Made by a program: the position numbers and the translations under genes. From DASVWZ01 sp963715675 (GTDB lineage: Bacteria > Acidobacteriota > Terriglobia > Terriglobales > Acidobacteriaceae): 64,000 bases of DNA. Positions within the stretch are counted from its first letter, which is position 1. Each line of letters opens with the position of its first letter. The stretch spans positions 4,898,001-4,962,000 of the forward strand of contig OY970265.1 of NCBI GenBank assembly GCA_963715675.1. The letters run 5' to 3'. Shown piece after piece: positions 8,295-16,790 of this stretch. The notes below the pieces were generated by a model. The model saw nothing but the letters and a program-made list of their open reading frames with translations. It was not told where the DNA came from and did not search any database.

Positions 8295-9970
8295 TTAAAA
8301 GCGGGAACATCATGACGGGGATGGTCAGAGCGGCGCTCGCGCTCGCTTTGATCCTGACGGCGCTCAGCGCGCCTCGATCCGTTCAAGCCGCACCCCCCGA
8401 TCCGGCAAATGGCGACCCGGTTCTGGAAGCCATGCGTGCCGAACTGGAGAGGTCGAAGTCATCCCTCAAACTGGAGGGGATGGCGGCACCGTACTACATC
8501 GATTACCGGGTAACCGATATGGATCAGTACGCAGCCGAAGCATCGTTCGGTGCTCTGGTGAGCGAGGTGAGAGCGCATTTGCGCTTCGTGCGGGTGGTGG
8601 TCCGGGTCGGCGACTATAAGCAGGACAGTTTCTTTGGCCAGGGCGAAGGTTCGCTGGAGATTATGCCGGTCGACAACGACCTGCTCGCACTCCGCCACGC
8701 GATCTGGCTTGCCACGGACAAGGCTTACAAGGCTGCGACCGAGGCACTGTCTGAGAAGCAGGCCCAGTTGAAGCAATTTACGATTGGTCAACCGGTGGAT
8801 GACTTTGCTCATGCTGAGACGGTGACCTCGGTAGAGCCACTGGCCAGGCTCGATTTTGACCCTGAGCCTTGGCTCAAAATGCTGCGTGACGGATCCGACC
8901 GATACAAGAGCGATTCTCAGATCGAGTCGCTGGGATCCTCTTTGCGGTTCTCGTGTGTGAATCGGTATTTCGTCAATTCAGAAGGCACGGTGGTGCGCAG
9001 CGGGCAGACGCTTTACGAAGTGCAAATCAACATGAGTACGCAGGCTGTAGATGGGATGCGTCTCGACCGAGGGCACAGTTTCGTTGCCACCAGTGTGAGA
9101 GAACTACCTTCGGAGAAGGTGTTTCTGGATGAGAACAATACCCTTCTCGCCACTTTGAAGCAACTTCGGGAAGCACCTGTAGTAGAAGGCGAATACCGGG
9201 GCCCGGTGCTGTTTTCCGCTGATGCGGCAGCCAGCGTTTTTTCCGACCTGGTGGGCGACAACGTGCTCGGTTTGAAGCCCGACTTGGGTCAGCCTGCCCG
9301 CACGAAAGGGGCCTACGCCACAAGCTACAGGGCGCGTATTCTTCCGGATTTCCTGTCTGTGATTGACGACCCCACGCTGGCCGAGGTTAATGGCGAGTCG
9401 TTGCTGGGCAAATACACCATCGACGACGAGGGCGTGAAGGCGGCCCCGGTCACGGTGGTCCAAAACGGGAAGCTGATCAATTATTTGATTGGTCGCGCGC
9501 CGATCCGTGATTTTCCGACTTCCAACGGCCACGGCCGTGCCAGGCTCCCCGAAAATCGTCCAGGACCGAACGTGGGAAACCTAATCGTACGCTCTTCGGA
9601 GCCGCTATCGAACGATGCGCTGCGTAAGAGGTTGGTCGAGATATGCCAGCAGCGAGACTTGGCCTTCGGATATTACGTGGACACCTTCGGCCCCAGATTG
9701 ACGCCTCGTCTGCTCTACAAAGTATGGGCCAAGGATGGACACGAGGAACTGGTGCGTGGAGGAACTTTCGGAGAACTCGATCAACGGTCTTTGCGCAACG
9801 ATCTGATCGCCGCTGGCGACACCGTCTACGTCGACAATCAACCGCTCAACGTTCCGCACAGCATCGTCAGCCCGGCGATTCTATTCGATGAATTAGAGGT
9901 GAAGCCGGCGAACCTCAATAAAGAGAAGCTTCCCGAATACCCGGCTCCAGCGGTGGGGACGGACAAATAG
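8291..9970 (+). CDS. Exported TldE/PmbA-like partner lacking the zinc motif
   Basis: A 559-residue paralogue of the preceding protein, starting at an ATG that overlaps the upstream stop (ATGA) with GGCGGAG as ribosome site. A signal peptide is visible (MVRAALALALILTALSAP, then an AxA cleavage site). The fold segments are retained: SVIDDPTLAEVNGESLLGKY, IDDEGVKAAPVTVVQNGKL and SNGHGRARLP. At the HExxxH position it reads FSDLVGDNVLG, so the zinc ligands are gone. This mirrors TldD/TldE, where TldE is the inactive half of a heterodimer. Tight coupling suggests the two are made in equal amounts. Confidence 0.83.
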   Translation: MIKSGNIMTGMVRAALALALILTALSAPRSVQAAPPDPANGDPVLEAMRAELERSKSSLKLEGMAAPYYIDYRVTDMDQYAAEASFGALVSEVRAHLRFVRVVVRVGDYKQDSFFGQGEGSLEIMPVDNDLLALRHAIWLATDKAYKAATEALSEKQAQLKQFTIGQPVDDFAHAETVTSVEPLARLDFDPEPWLKMLRDGSDRYKSDSQIESLGSSLRFSCVNRYFVNSEGTVVRSGQTLYEVQINMSTQAVDGMRLDRGHSFVATSVRELPSEKVFLDENNTLLATLKQLREAPVVEGEYRGPVLFSADAAASVFSDLVGDNVLGLKPDLGQPARTKGAYATSYRARILPDFLSVIDDPTLAEVNGESLLGKYTIDDEGVKAAPVTVVQNGKLINYLIGRAPIRDFPTSNGHGRARLPENRPGPNVGNLIVRSSEPLSNDALRKRLVEICQQRDLAFGYYVDTFGPRLTPRLLYKVWAKDGHEELVRGGTFGELDQRSLRNDLIAAGDTVYVDNQPLNVPHSIVSPAILFDELEVKPANLNKEKLPEYPAPAVGTDK

Positions 9971-9994
9971 AGAGAACTGGTTCAGCGGACGGGG

Positions 9995-10270
9995 TCAGAC
10001 CCCGAGCTTCTTGACTTCCTCGTTGTAGTACTTGCGGTATAAGATGTCCCACTCCTGGCTGCCTTCCAGGATGGTTTTCTTCTGATTCTCAATCTTGTGA
10101 CGGGCTGCCTGATCGATCCTGGCTTCCTGAGTCAGCAGTTCTTCCAGAAGTTTCCGCACTTCGAGGCGGATGGTGTTTCGGTCTTCCAGGAACTCAACCT
10201 CCTTCATGTCGGCGAGGGCGTCGGTCACGAGGTGGGCTACTTTGTTCGACTTGTCGCGGCTGACTCTCAC
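9995..10270 (-). CDS. DUF507 family protein, second of a pair
   Basis: A 91-residue protein opening MRVSRDKSNKVAHLVTDAL and rich in charged helices (LEDRNTIRLEVRKLLEELL, then QEWDILYRKYYNEEVKKLG). This is the DUF507 pattern known in Acidobacteria and Deltaproteobacteria; no function is established. It starts four bases inside the preceding DUF507 gene (ATGA overlap), so the two are co-translated and may form a heteromer. It has no signal peptide and is presumably cytoplasmic. Confidence 0.85.
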   Translation of the reverse strand: MRVSRDKSNKVAHLVTDALADMKEVEFLEDRNTIRLEVRKLLEELLTQEARIDQAARHKIENQKKTILEGSQEWDILYRKYYNEEVKKLGV

Positions 10271-10545
10271 AGAACCGCCTTGTACTTGCGCACCAGCTCC
10301 GTTTTCACCTTGCGGAACATCTCCTGATAGTTGGCGCCCGTCCTCTGCATCTCGTCGGAGTAGGCCTCGAGGATCACCCGCACCTCGTCGTTGATACGGT
10401 CTTCCAGGGCAAACTCGTCCAACATCGCGGCATGGACCTTCTCCGTGACCGCCGGCGCGGAGCCGGTCTGGATGAAATGGCCTGCAATCAGCTTTTTAGT
10501 GACTTCGCGGGCCAGATAGCCCACGTATTCTTTCGAAAGGAGCAT
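10267..10545 (-). CDS. DUF507 family protein, first of a pair
   Basis: A 92-residue protein beginning MLLSKEYVGYLAREVTKKLI with a central LEDRINDEVRVILEAYSDEM. It is clearly related to the next gene downstream: both have an EDR...V..(L/I)LE helix and a Y.(E/K)...VK.(E)L.. C-terminal part. Length, helical content and pairing match DUF507. The ORF overlaps the next gene by four bases. Function is unknown for the family. Confidence 0.85.
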   Translation of the reverse strand: MLLSKEYVGYLAREVTKKLIAGHFIQTGSAPAVTEKVHAAMLDEFALEDRINDEVRVILEAYSDEMQRTGANYQEMFRKVKTELVRKYKAVL

Positions 10546-10645
10546 GTCAAGGTCAGCTGTCTATTCTGAAACTGCTAGTTTAGCACAGTGAAGCGGATGC
10601 CCGACTTCAGGCTCGCATTGCCCATGAATTCGATCGGCATCTCGA

Positions 10646-11584
10646 TTACAGAGTGGATGCCGAACGCAGCCTTGGGCTAGGGTGGAGAGCGGAGAGCTGC
10701 TCGAAGGACGGAAACGGAACCGGTGAGACAAGGGTTTGCTCGGGAGGTTTCAGGTTGTCCTGGATCGCGGCGGCCATCATCTCTACCGCTTTGCCAGCGC
10801 TGGGAGGGATATAGATGGTGGCGGTCAGGAGCCCTTGCTGAACCCACTCCTGGCCGGTGCCAGGCAGGCCGTCGCAACCGAGGAAGGGCAATCGCAGCCA
10901 GCCGTCCCTGGCGGAAGAATCGGGGATGTCCTGAAACGCCTTTCTGGCGCCGATTGCCATGGAGTCGTCTTGGGCCGCAACCAGGTTGATTGAGGTTGGC
11001 AGGGAGGTCGACAACCGCAGCCACGAGGCGACTACCTTACGAGCGCTGCCTTCCGTCCACTGGGCCCGCATGGGCTTCACCTGCACATACGCCGGCTTGG
11101 TTTCGCTCATGCCGATGGTGCGCTGCCGGGCGGCCAGGCTCCCCGACGGCCCCTGGATGTACAAGACGGAACCGGAAGAAGGTAAAAGCGTGGCAATCTG
11201 ATGCCCCTGAATGCGGCCGACTTCGGTGTGGTCGGAAGTCACGGAGAACACCGGCACGCGATAGGACTTGCGCATTTCGGGCAGATACTCGGCGTCGCGG
11301 TTCAACACAACCCATCCGATTCCTGCAGAGACCGCCGCTTTTGCGACCTGCGGCATGGCGGTTCCTCCAACGGGCTCGAAGATGATGGCATGTGGCCGCC
11401 GGGCGGGATCCGACTGGATAATCTGCAAGAGCTGCTGACTTTGAGTGATGGAGTCGTTGTCCGCGTGAATGATCTCCAGGTGTACCCCCAAGCGATTTGC
11501 GGCGTTTATGGCCACGGTGGCCTGCTCCACTTGGTAGTCGTTGTCGTCGTTTGTTAGCGAGATGACGAACCTCAACCTATCCAT
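10646..11584 (-). CDS. Periplasmic-binding-protein fold (RbsB/LacI type), no signal peptide
   Basis: A 312-residue protein starting at MDRLRFVISLTNDDNDYQVE; the ATG at 11584 has GGAGGG upstream, whereas the ATG 24 bases earlier has none. Segments such as GVHLEIIHADNDSITQSQQL, RPHAIIFEPVGGTAMPQVAK, AGIGWVVLNRD and GSVLYIQGPSGSLAARQRT are those of the RbsB/Peripla_BP_4 sugar-binding fold. There is no export signal, no DNA-binding HTH, and no ABC transporter gene nearby. It may be a cytoplasmic ligand sensor or a binding domain that has lost its partner; the ligand cannot be named. Confidence 0.8.
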   Translation of the reverse strand: MDRLRFVISLTNDDNDYQVEQATVAINAANRLGVHLEIIHADNDSITQSQQLLQIIQSDPARRPHAIIFEPVGGTAMPQVAKAAVSAGIGWVVLNRDAEYLPEMRKSYRVPVFSVTSDHTEVGRIQGHQIATLLPSSGSVLYIQGPSGSLAARQRTIGMSETKPAYVQVKPMRAQWTEGSARKVVASWLRLSTSLPTSINLVAAQDDSMAIGARKAFQDIPDSSARDGWLRLPFLGCDGLPGTGQEWVQQGLLTATIYIPPSAGKAVEMMAAAIQDNLKPPEQTLVSPVPFPSFEQLSALHPSPRLRSASTL

Positions 11585-11770
11585 AGTCGGGTTGCCCTCC
11601 ACAATCATACGACGAGCGCCGCGGTCCGGCCGGTGACCGAAGTTTAGAGATCAGCCCTAAGGTGAACTTGGGGGACAAGCTTTGTCGTGCGGGCGCCAGT
11701 GCTAGAATTTGCGCGGAAGTCGGTGAGTGCAGCGCAACCCGGGGCGTACTTTAGAAACGAAACTATAGCG

Positions 11771-12931
11771 ATGCCCATTTTCGTACCGGAAATCTCGGGA
11801 AACGAAAAGTCGACCGCGCCAGCGTCTTCGCGGCTGGTTTCTCTGGATGTGTTTCGCGGCGCCACCATCGCAGCGATGATTCTGGTTAACGATCCCGGAG
11901 ATGGGCAGACGGTGTATGGGCCACTGCAGCACGCCAGTTGGAATGGATGGACGCTTGCCGATCTCATCTTTCCTTTCTTCCTTTTTATCGTGGGCGTGTC
12001 GATGGCGTTCTCGTTGGCCTCGCGCCAGAAACGGGGAGAATCCAAGGCCACGCAGAGGGCGCACGGGCTTTGGCGGGGCTTCCTCTTGCTTGCGATCGGG
12101 TTGACTCTGAATGGTATGGCGGTCCATTTCGACCCAGGGAAGTGGCGAATATACGGTGTGCTACAACGGATTGCGCTCTGTTATGTGATTTCGTCCATCC
12201 TGGCGCTGCGGTTCGGACGCAAAGCCTGGATTGCAGCCGTGATCGCATGCTTGGTCGGATACTGGATCCTGATGCGCTATTTTCCGGTGCCGGGTTTCGG
12301 CGTGCCCACTCATGACATTCCGCTGCTCGATCCTGACCGGAACATCGTGGCGTGGCTTGACCGTAAGCTCCTGGCAGGGCATTTATACGAAGGCACGCGT
12401 GATCCGGAAGGGCTTCTCAGCACGATACCAGCGATTGCCACGACGCTTTTGGGGCTGTTGACTGGTGATTGGCTGCGCTCCGCCCGAGCCGCGCGGGTCA
12501 AAGCGGGAGCGATGGCGGGTTTTGCCGTGGTGTGCGTCGCCTTGGGAGAGTTCTTCAGCATCTGGTTCCCGATCAATAAGAAACTGTGGACCAGCTCTTA
12601 CGTGCTCCTGACGGCGGGGCTGGCCGTGCTTTGCCTGACACTTTGTTATGCGGTTCTCGATATAAGGAAATGGCGCGGGGGCTGGACGCTGCCCTTCACA
12701 GTATTTGGCATGAATGCGATTGCGGCCTACATATTCGCCGAGGTATTTGCGATTGGGTTCTCTGCGTTGCATACCGGAGACCTGACTTGGCAGGAGTTCG
12801 TGTATCAGAACTTGTTTGATCCACTGGCCAGCCCGATGAACGCTTCGCTGCTGTATGCGATCAGCTTTGTCCTGGTTTGTTGGGTGGCGATGCTGTTGCT
12901 GTATCGAAAGCGAGTCTTTCTGAAGATCTGA
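11771..12931 (+). CDS. NagX/HGSNAT-like membrane acyltransferase (DUF5009 type)
   Basis: A 386-residue polytopic membrane protein from the ATG at 11771 (a GTG 84 bases earlier is in frame but adds nothing conserved). Signatures are SRLVSLDVFRGATIAAMILV and LQHASWNGWTLADLIFPFFL, followed by FIVGVSMAFSL. The histidine before WNG matches the conserved active-site region of heparan-alpha-glucosaminide N-acetyltransferase relatives. About ten hydrophobic segments follow. Bacterial members are often linked to amino-sugar use and may acetylate a sugar across the inner membrane; the substrate here is unknown. It stands alone between divergent neighbours. Confidence 0.85.
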   Translation: MPIFVPEISGNEKSTAPASSRLVSLDVFRGATIAAMILVNDPGDGQTVYGPLQHASWNGWTLADLIFPFFLFIVGVSMAFSLASRQKRGESKATQRAHGLWRGFLLLAIGLTLNGMAVHFDPGKWRIYGVLQRIALCYVISSILALRFGRKAWIAAVIACLVGYWILMRYFPVPGFGVPTHDIPLLDPDRNIVAWLDRKLLAGHLYEGTRDPEGLLSTIPAIATTLLGLLTGDWLRSARAARVKAGAMAGFAVVCVALGEFFSIWFPINKKLWTSSYVLLTAGLAVLCLTLCYAVLDIRKWRGGWTLPFTVFGMNAIAAYIFAEVFAIGFSALHTGDLTWQEFVYQNLFDPLASPMNASLLYAISFVLVCWVAMLLLYRKRVFLKI

Positions 12932-13268
12932 GCAAGCGGGCAGTCCATTCTTCGCTGCAAGTTGGCATTTGGCCACCGTAACCACGATCCCTCCTCGGTG
13001 CAAGATCAGGATTGACTTCTTGCAGTTTCTTTGACAAACTTCGCGGTCAGGGCAATCGCCGGGAGACGCGCCAGGCAATGACCCGAACCCAAACCCACTT
13101 TGCCGCCATGCACGACAACCTGGAACAGGTTGCATGTCTGGTGGATTCCGGCAAGCTCGAGTCCGGGCTGTGATCTTGTCTTGATGTTCTCGTCCCCGGG
13201 TTCCAGAGAGCCAGCGATTCCCTATATTCCGATCCGTCCTACTTGTTATTGGAAAGTTGAGGAGCCCT
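12932..13268. other. Intergenic region before the TonB-dependent receptor gene
   Basis: No gene is supported. TTGACT and TTGACA hexamers occur near 13014-13036 but neither has a convincing -10 partner. A long open frame on the minus strand here is an antisense by-product of the neighbouring gene. Confidence 0.4.
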
Positions 13269-16200
13269 ATGAGTATGCAGCGTGCGGTTTTCATATGGTT
13301 GGCTGTTGTGGTTACTTGCGTTACGATCTTGTCCGCTCAAACTTACCAGGGAAGGATCCTGGGAACGGTCACCGATTCATCAGGGGCAGTTGTGGCCGGC
13401 GCGAAGATAACAATTACGAACACCGCCACGGGTGTGTCCCGAATCCTGACAACTTCTGGATCCGGGGAATACGTTGCTCCCAACCTTGAGCCTGGCCCTT
13501 ACACTGTGACCGCCGAGGCTCTCAGCTTCCGTCGTTCGGAACACACCGGGATCCGGTTGGAAGTCGCGAAGGACGTGCGGGTCGACGTGAAACTGGTCCC
13601 TGGCGCCGTCAATGAGAGCCTGACCATTACTGGCGAGGCGCCGATGGTTGACACCACCACCGATGTGCTGGGAGGTACCTTCTCAAACCAGGCGATCAAC
13701 GAACTTCCGCTACAAGGCCGCGACTTCCAAAACCTGGCCGTTCTTCAACCTGGCATACAACGAACGCCGGGTGGGGGTTTTGAATCGATCACGGCGAACG
13801 GGAATCGTCCCCAGGATAACAATTTCATTGTCGATGGAATCGACGACAACGACGCCTACTATGGCGTGACGGTGATCAATGCCGAAGGGGTTCAAGGCAC
13901 ACCTGCGACCCACCTGCCGATCGATGCCATTCAGGAATTTAACGTTCAGTCGAGTCCTGAAGCCGACTATGGATGGAAGCCGGGTGCCATTATCAATATC
14001 GGCATCAAGTCAGGCACGAACGCGTTCCACGGTTCCACCTATTATTTCAATCGGAACAACGCGTTCGACGCGCGCAACTGGTTCAACCCACAGGTCAGTT
14101 CCGACGGGACCGTGAATCCGGTCTCAGCCATCAACCTCCACCAGTTTGGCGCGTCGGGGGGTGGGCCGCTGGTGAAAGACAAGCTCTTCATCTTTGGAAA
14201 TTATGAAGGGGTGCGGGACAAAGTGGGCAACCCAGGATTGGTGAACACTCCGGTTACAGTTCCAATCGGAGACCCCACGTTGAGTATTGTTGACGCTTTC
14301 GCAGAGTGCTCCGCGCCAAACCCTCCCTACGGGCCATGCAGCGCCATTAGTCAGAAACTGGCAGCATATCTGCCTTACAACCCTGGGCCGACTAGTTCGA
14401 TCTTTCAGGATTTCAACAACCTGAACCGCGAGGACAATGGGATCCTGAAGCTGGATTATCACCTGAATGACAGGAACAGCTTCGTTGGGTCGTATTTCAT
14501 AGGCGATAGCCTGCAGACTGAAGAGGACGTAACTGTGCTGAACCCGCTGTTCCTCTCGCAAGCCAAGACCAGGGCCGAGGTGATTGGTGGTGGCTGGATA
14601 TGGGTGCCAAGCTCCCGGTTCACCAATCAAGTGCACGTCGGGTATAACCGCTTTTGGCAACAGATTTACCTGGTAGATCACGACCTGAATCCCGCCACCG
14701 TGGGTATCAATACAGGAGTCACGAACCCAAGAGATTTTGGACTGCCGGAGATTCGCATCTCCGGATTCGGTTCCCATACCATCGGCGGGAACGGCAGTTG
14801 GCCTCTCTACACCACGCCCAACCAAACCCTGCAATTCACAGACAATGCCAGCTATCTGATCGGAAAGCACAATCTGCGGTTTGGCGGAGAGTTCCGTGTC
14901 GGCGGCACGGACAACGTCCGCGACACCTACGGCCCAGGTTACGCGAGATTCTCGGATGGTAGCGGGCCAGGGTCCGCGCTGGAGAATTTTGCCTCCGGGT
15001 ATGTACTCAGAGGGGATGTTGCGGCAGGAGACAGCCACCGCTATGTCAGCCAGAAATCCATCGGCCTGTTCGTGCAGGACGATTGGCGCGTCTTGCCGGG
15101 GCTTACCGTCACGGCAGGCCTGCGTTACGACTTGACCTTTCCGATCACGGAGCGGAATAACCTGCTGGCCAATTTCGATCCCGTACAGGGTCTGGTGCAA
15201 GTGGGGAGGCAGATCAGTTCTCCATACGATACCGATTACAACAATTTTGCTCCGCGGCTCGGCTTCGCCTATGACCCATGGGGCAAGGGAAAGACCGTAC
15301 TGCGTGCCGGAGTGGGTTTTATTTATGAGATTCCGCACATTACGGTGTACATCGGGCAGAACAACACCGAAGCTCAGGGGCTGGCTCTGATTCCAACCGG
15401 CCTCCCTCTCATCGGACCCAACGGCCAGGTTCCTTCACCGGGGAACATCACCGCCACGACGGCAGCCTTGACCGGCGGTACGCTCACTACGAACTGGCAG
15501 GCTGGTGGCCCGATCTTCGGCAATCTGACTCCGGGCATATTGGCGTGCGCCTACGATCCCAATACCGGCGTGAACAGTCCATGCCCGGTTTTCGGCGTGA
15601 ACAAGAACATTGCCACGCCTTACGTAATCAATTGGAATTTGAACCTCGAGCAGGCGCTTTGGCGTGATGGATCGATGACACTCGCCTATGTGGGCAACAA
15701 GGGCGTCAAGCTCTACAGTATCCGCGACATCAATCAGAACATATATGCGAACGACTCCCAAGGCGACGAGCAATCCGGGCGCCCCTATGTCGGTCGTTTC
15801 CCCTATCTGAGCTATATCGATATGCTCGGGAACGGGGACGGCTCGATCTACCACGGCCTGCAGTTGACGGTACGCCAGCGTACCAGCAAGGGTCTATATT
15901 TCGTAGCAGGCTATACATTTGCCCACTCCATCGACGACGCGAGCGGCAACCGCAGCTTCAATATCCAGAACAGCTACGATCCCGCGGCCGAGCGCAGCAA
16001 CTCCGACACCGACATTCGCCATCGCCTCACCCTTGCGGTGACCTATGAATTGCCCTCTAAACCAGGATTCGCGCAGCTTCTCCAGGGCTGGCGGATTAAT
16101 ACCATCTTCACCGCGCAGACCGGGACGCCGCTGTTCTTCTTTGACAGTTCAGACGACATCAGCGGAACCGGCGAGTTTAATGATCGCTGGAATTTCTTTG

Positions 16201-16667
16201 GCAATCCCTCGAAGGTTGGCTGGTACAAAGCGCCTAAGTCGCTTCCGTTTTTTGCTTACGACGGAACACCGGGCAGCACCAGTCCGGCGTGTGATGCCGT
16301 GGCTTCGCAGTCCCAGTTGTCGTCGTTCGGATGCTTCGCCGGACCGGGATGGGTGATGGCTCCTCCTGAGCCGGGACAGTTCGGCAACATGGGGCGAAAC
16401 ATCATTTATGGCCCTGGGTATCTGGACTGGGATTTTTCCATACTCAAGGCCTTTAAGCTGGGAGAACGATTCAGCCTGGAGCTGAGAGGAGAGTTCTTCG
16501 ACATTTTGAACCACCCCAATTTTGCCGCGGTGGATAGCGACCTGTCCGACGGATTCGCCGGCACCGTGGGGCAAAGTCAATTTACGACCGATATCGCTGC
16601 ATCGAATCCGGTGGTTGGTTCGGGTGGATCGCGGCATATTCAGATTGGAGCGAAGGTCATCTGGTAG
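13269..16667 (+). CDS. Oar-like TonB-dependent outer-membrane receptor
   Basis: A 1132-residue outer-membrane protein. The start is the ATG at 13269, preceded by GAGGAG. A signal peptide ends near TILSAQ. Residues about 30-110 are a carboxypeptidase-regulatory domain (GRILGTVTDSSGAVVAGAKI...GEYVAPNLEPGPYTVTAEA). A TonB plug-like section follows (NELPLQGRDFQNLAVLQPG, DNNFIVDGIDDND, IQEFNVQSSPEADYG) and then a long beta-barrel. The C-terminus HIQIGAKVIW ends in an aromatic residue as outer-membrane barrels do. This architecture is heavily expanded in Acidobacteria. The likely role is import of large substrates such as oligosaccharides; the substrate is unknown. Confidence 0.93.
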   Translation: MSMQRAVFIWLAVVVTCVTILSAQTYQGRILGTVTDSSGAVVAGAKITITNTATGVSRILTTSGSGEYVAPNLEPGPYTVTAEALSFRRSEHTGIRLEVAKDVRVDVKLVPGAVNESLTITGEAPMVDTTTDVLGGTFSNQAINELPLQGRDFQNLAVLQPGIQRTPGGGFESITANGNRPQDNNFIVDGIDDNDAYYGVTVINAEGVQGTPATHLPIDAIQEFNVQSSPEADYGWKPGAIINIGIKSGTNAFHGSTYYFNRNNAFDARNWFNPQVSSDGTVNPVSAINLHQFGASGGGPLVKDKLFIFGNYEGVRDKVGNPGLVNTPVTVPIGDPTLSIVDAFAECSAPNPPYGPCSAISQKLAAYLPYNPGPTSSIFQDFNNLNREDNGILKLDYHLNDRNSFVGSYFIGDSLQTEEDVTVLNPLFLSQAKTRAEVIGGGWIWVPSSRFTNQVHVGYNRFWQQIYLVDHDLNPATVGINTGVTNPRDFGLPEIRISGFGSHTIGGNGSWPLYTTPNQTLQFTDNASYLIGKHNLRFGGEFRVGGTDNVRDTYGPGYARFSDGSGPGSALENFASGYVLRGDVAAGDSHRYVSQKSIGLFVQDDWRVLPGLTVTAGLRYDLTFPITERNNLLANFDPVQGLVQVGRQISSPYDTDYNNFAPRLGFAYDPWGKGKTVLRAGVGFIYEIPHITVYIGQNNTEAQGLALIPTGLPLIGPNGQVPSPGNITATTAALTGGTLTTNWQAGGPIFGNLTPGILACAYDPNTGVNSPCPVFGVNKNIATPYVINWNLNLEQALWRDGSMTLAYVGNKGVKLYSIRDINQNIYANDSQGDEQSGRPYVGRFPYLSYIDMLGNGDGSIYHGLQLTVRQRTSKGLYFVAGYTFAHSIDDASGNRSFNIQNSYDPAAERSNSDTDIRHRLTLAVTYELPSKPGFAQLLQGWRINTIFTAQTGTPLFFFDSSDDISGTGEFNDRWNFFGNPSKVGWYKAPKSLPFFAYDGTPGSTSPACDAVASQSQLSSFGCFAGPGWVMAPPEPGQFGNMGRNIIYGPGYLDWDFSILKAFKLGERFSLELRGEFFDILNHPNFAAVDSDLSDGFAGTVGQSQFTTDIAASNPVVGSGGSRHIQIGAKVIW

Positions 16668-16741
16668 GGAACGCCGCCGGTATGGAGCGTTGCATGCGGT
16701 CGAGCAGGTGCATGCGGGCCGATCAGATACGGTACAAGAGA

Positions 16742-16771
16742 AAGCCGCCAGCATGGGAATGCTGGCGGCTT
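16742..16771. terminator. Strong bidirectional terminator hairpin
   Basis: A perfect 13-bp stem, AAGCCGCCAGCAT (16742-16754) and ATGCTGGCGGCTT (16759-16771), encloses a GGGA loop. It lies between the convergent receptor and BNR-repeat genes. On the minus strand it is followed by TTTCTCTT, so it best serves the BNR gene. Confidence 0.85.
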
Positions 16772-16790
16772 GAACGGCAGAGCAAGAGTC

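Noticed and set aside
12383..13294. 303-codon minus-strand frame
   Set aside because: Antisense to the NagX-like gene and intergenic DNA; no domain or ribosome site.
14124..15338. 404-codon minus-strand frame
   Set aside because: Antisense to the TonB-dependent receptor barrel; no domain.
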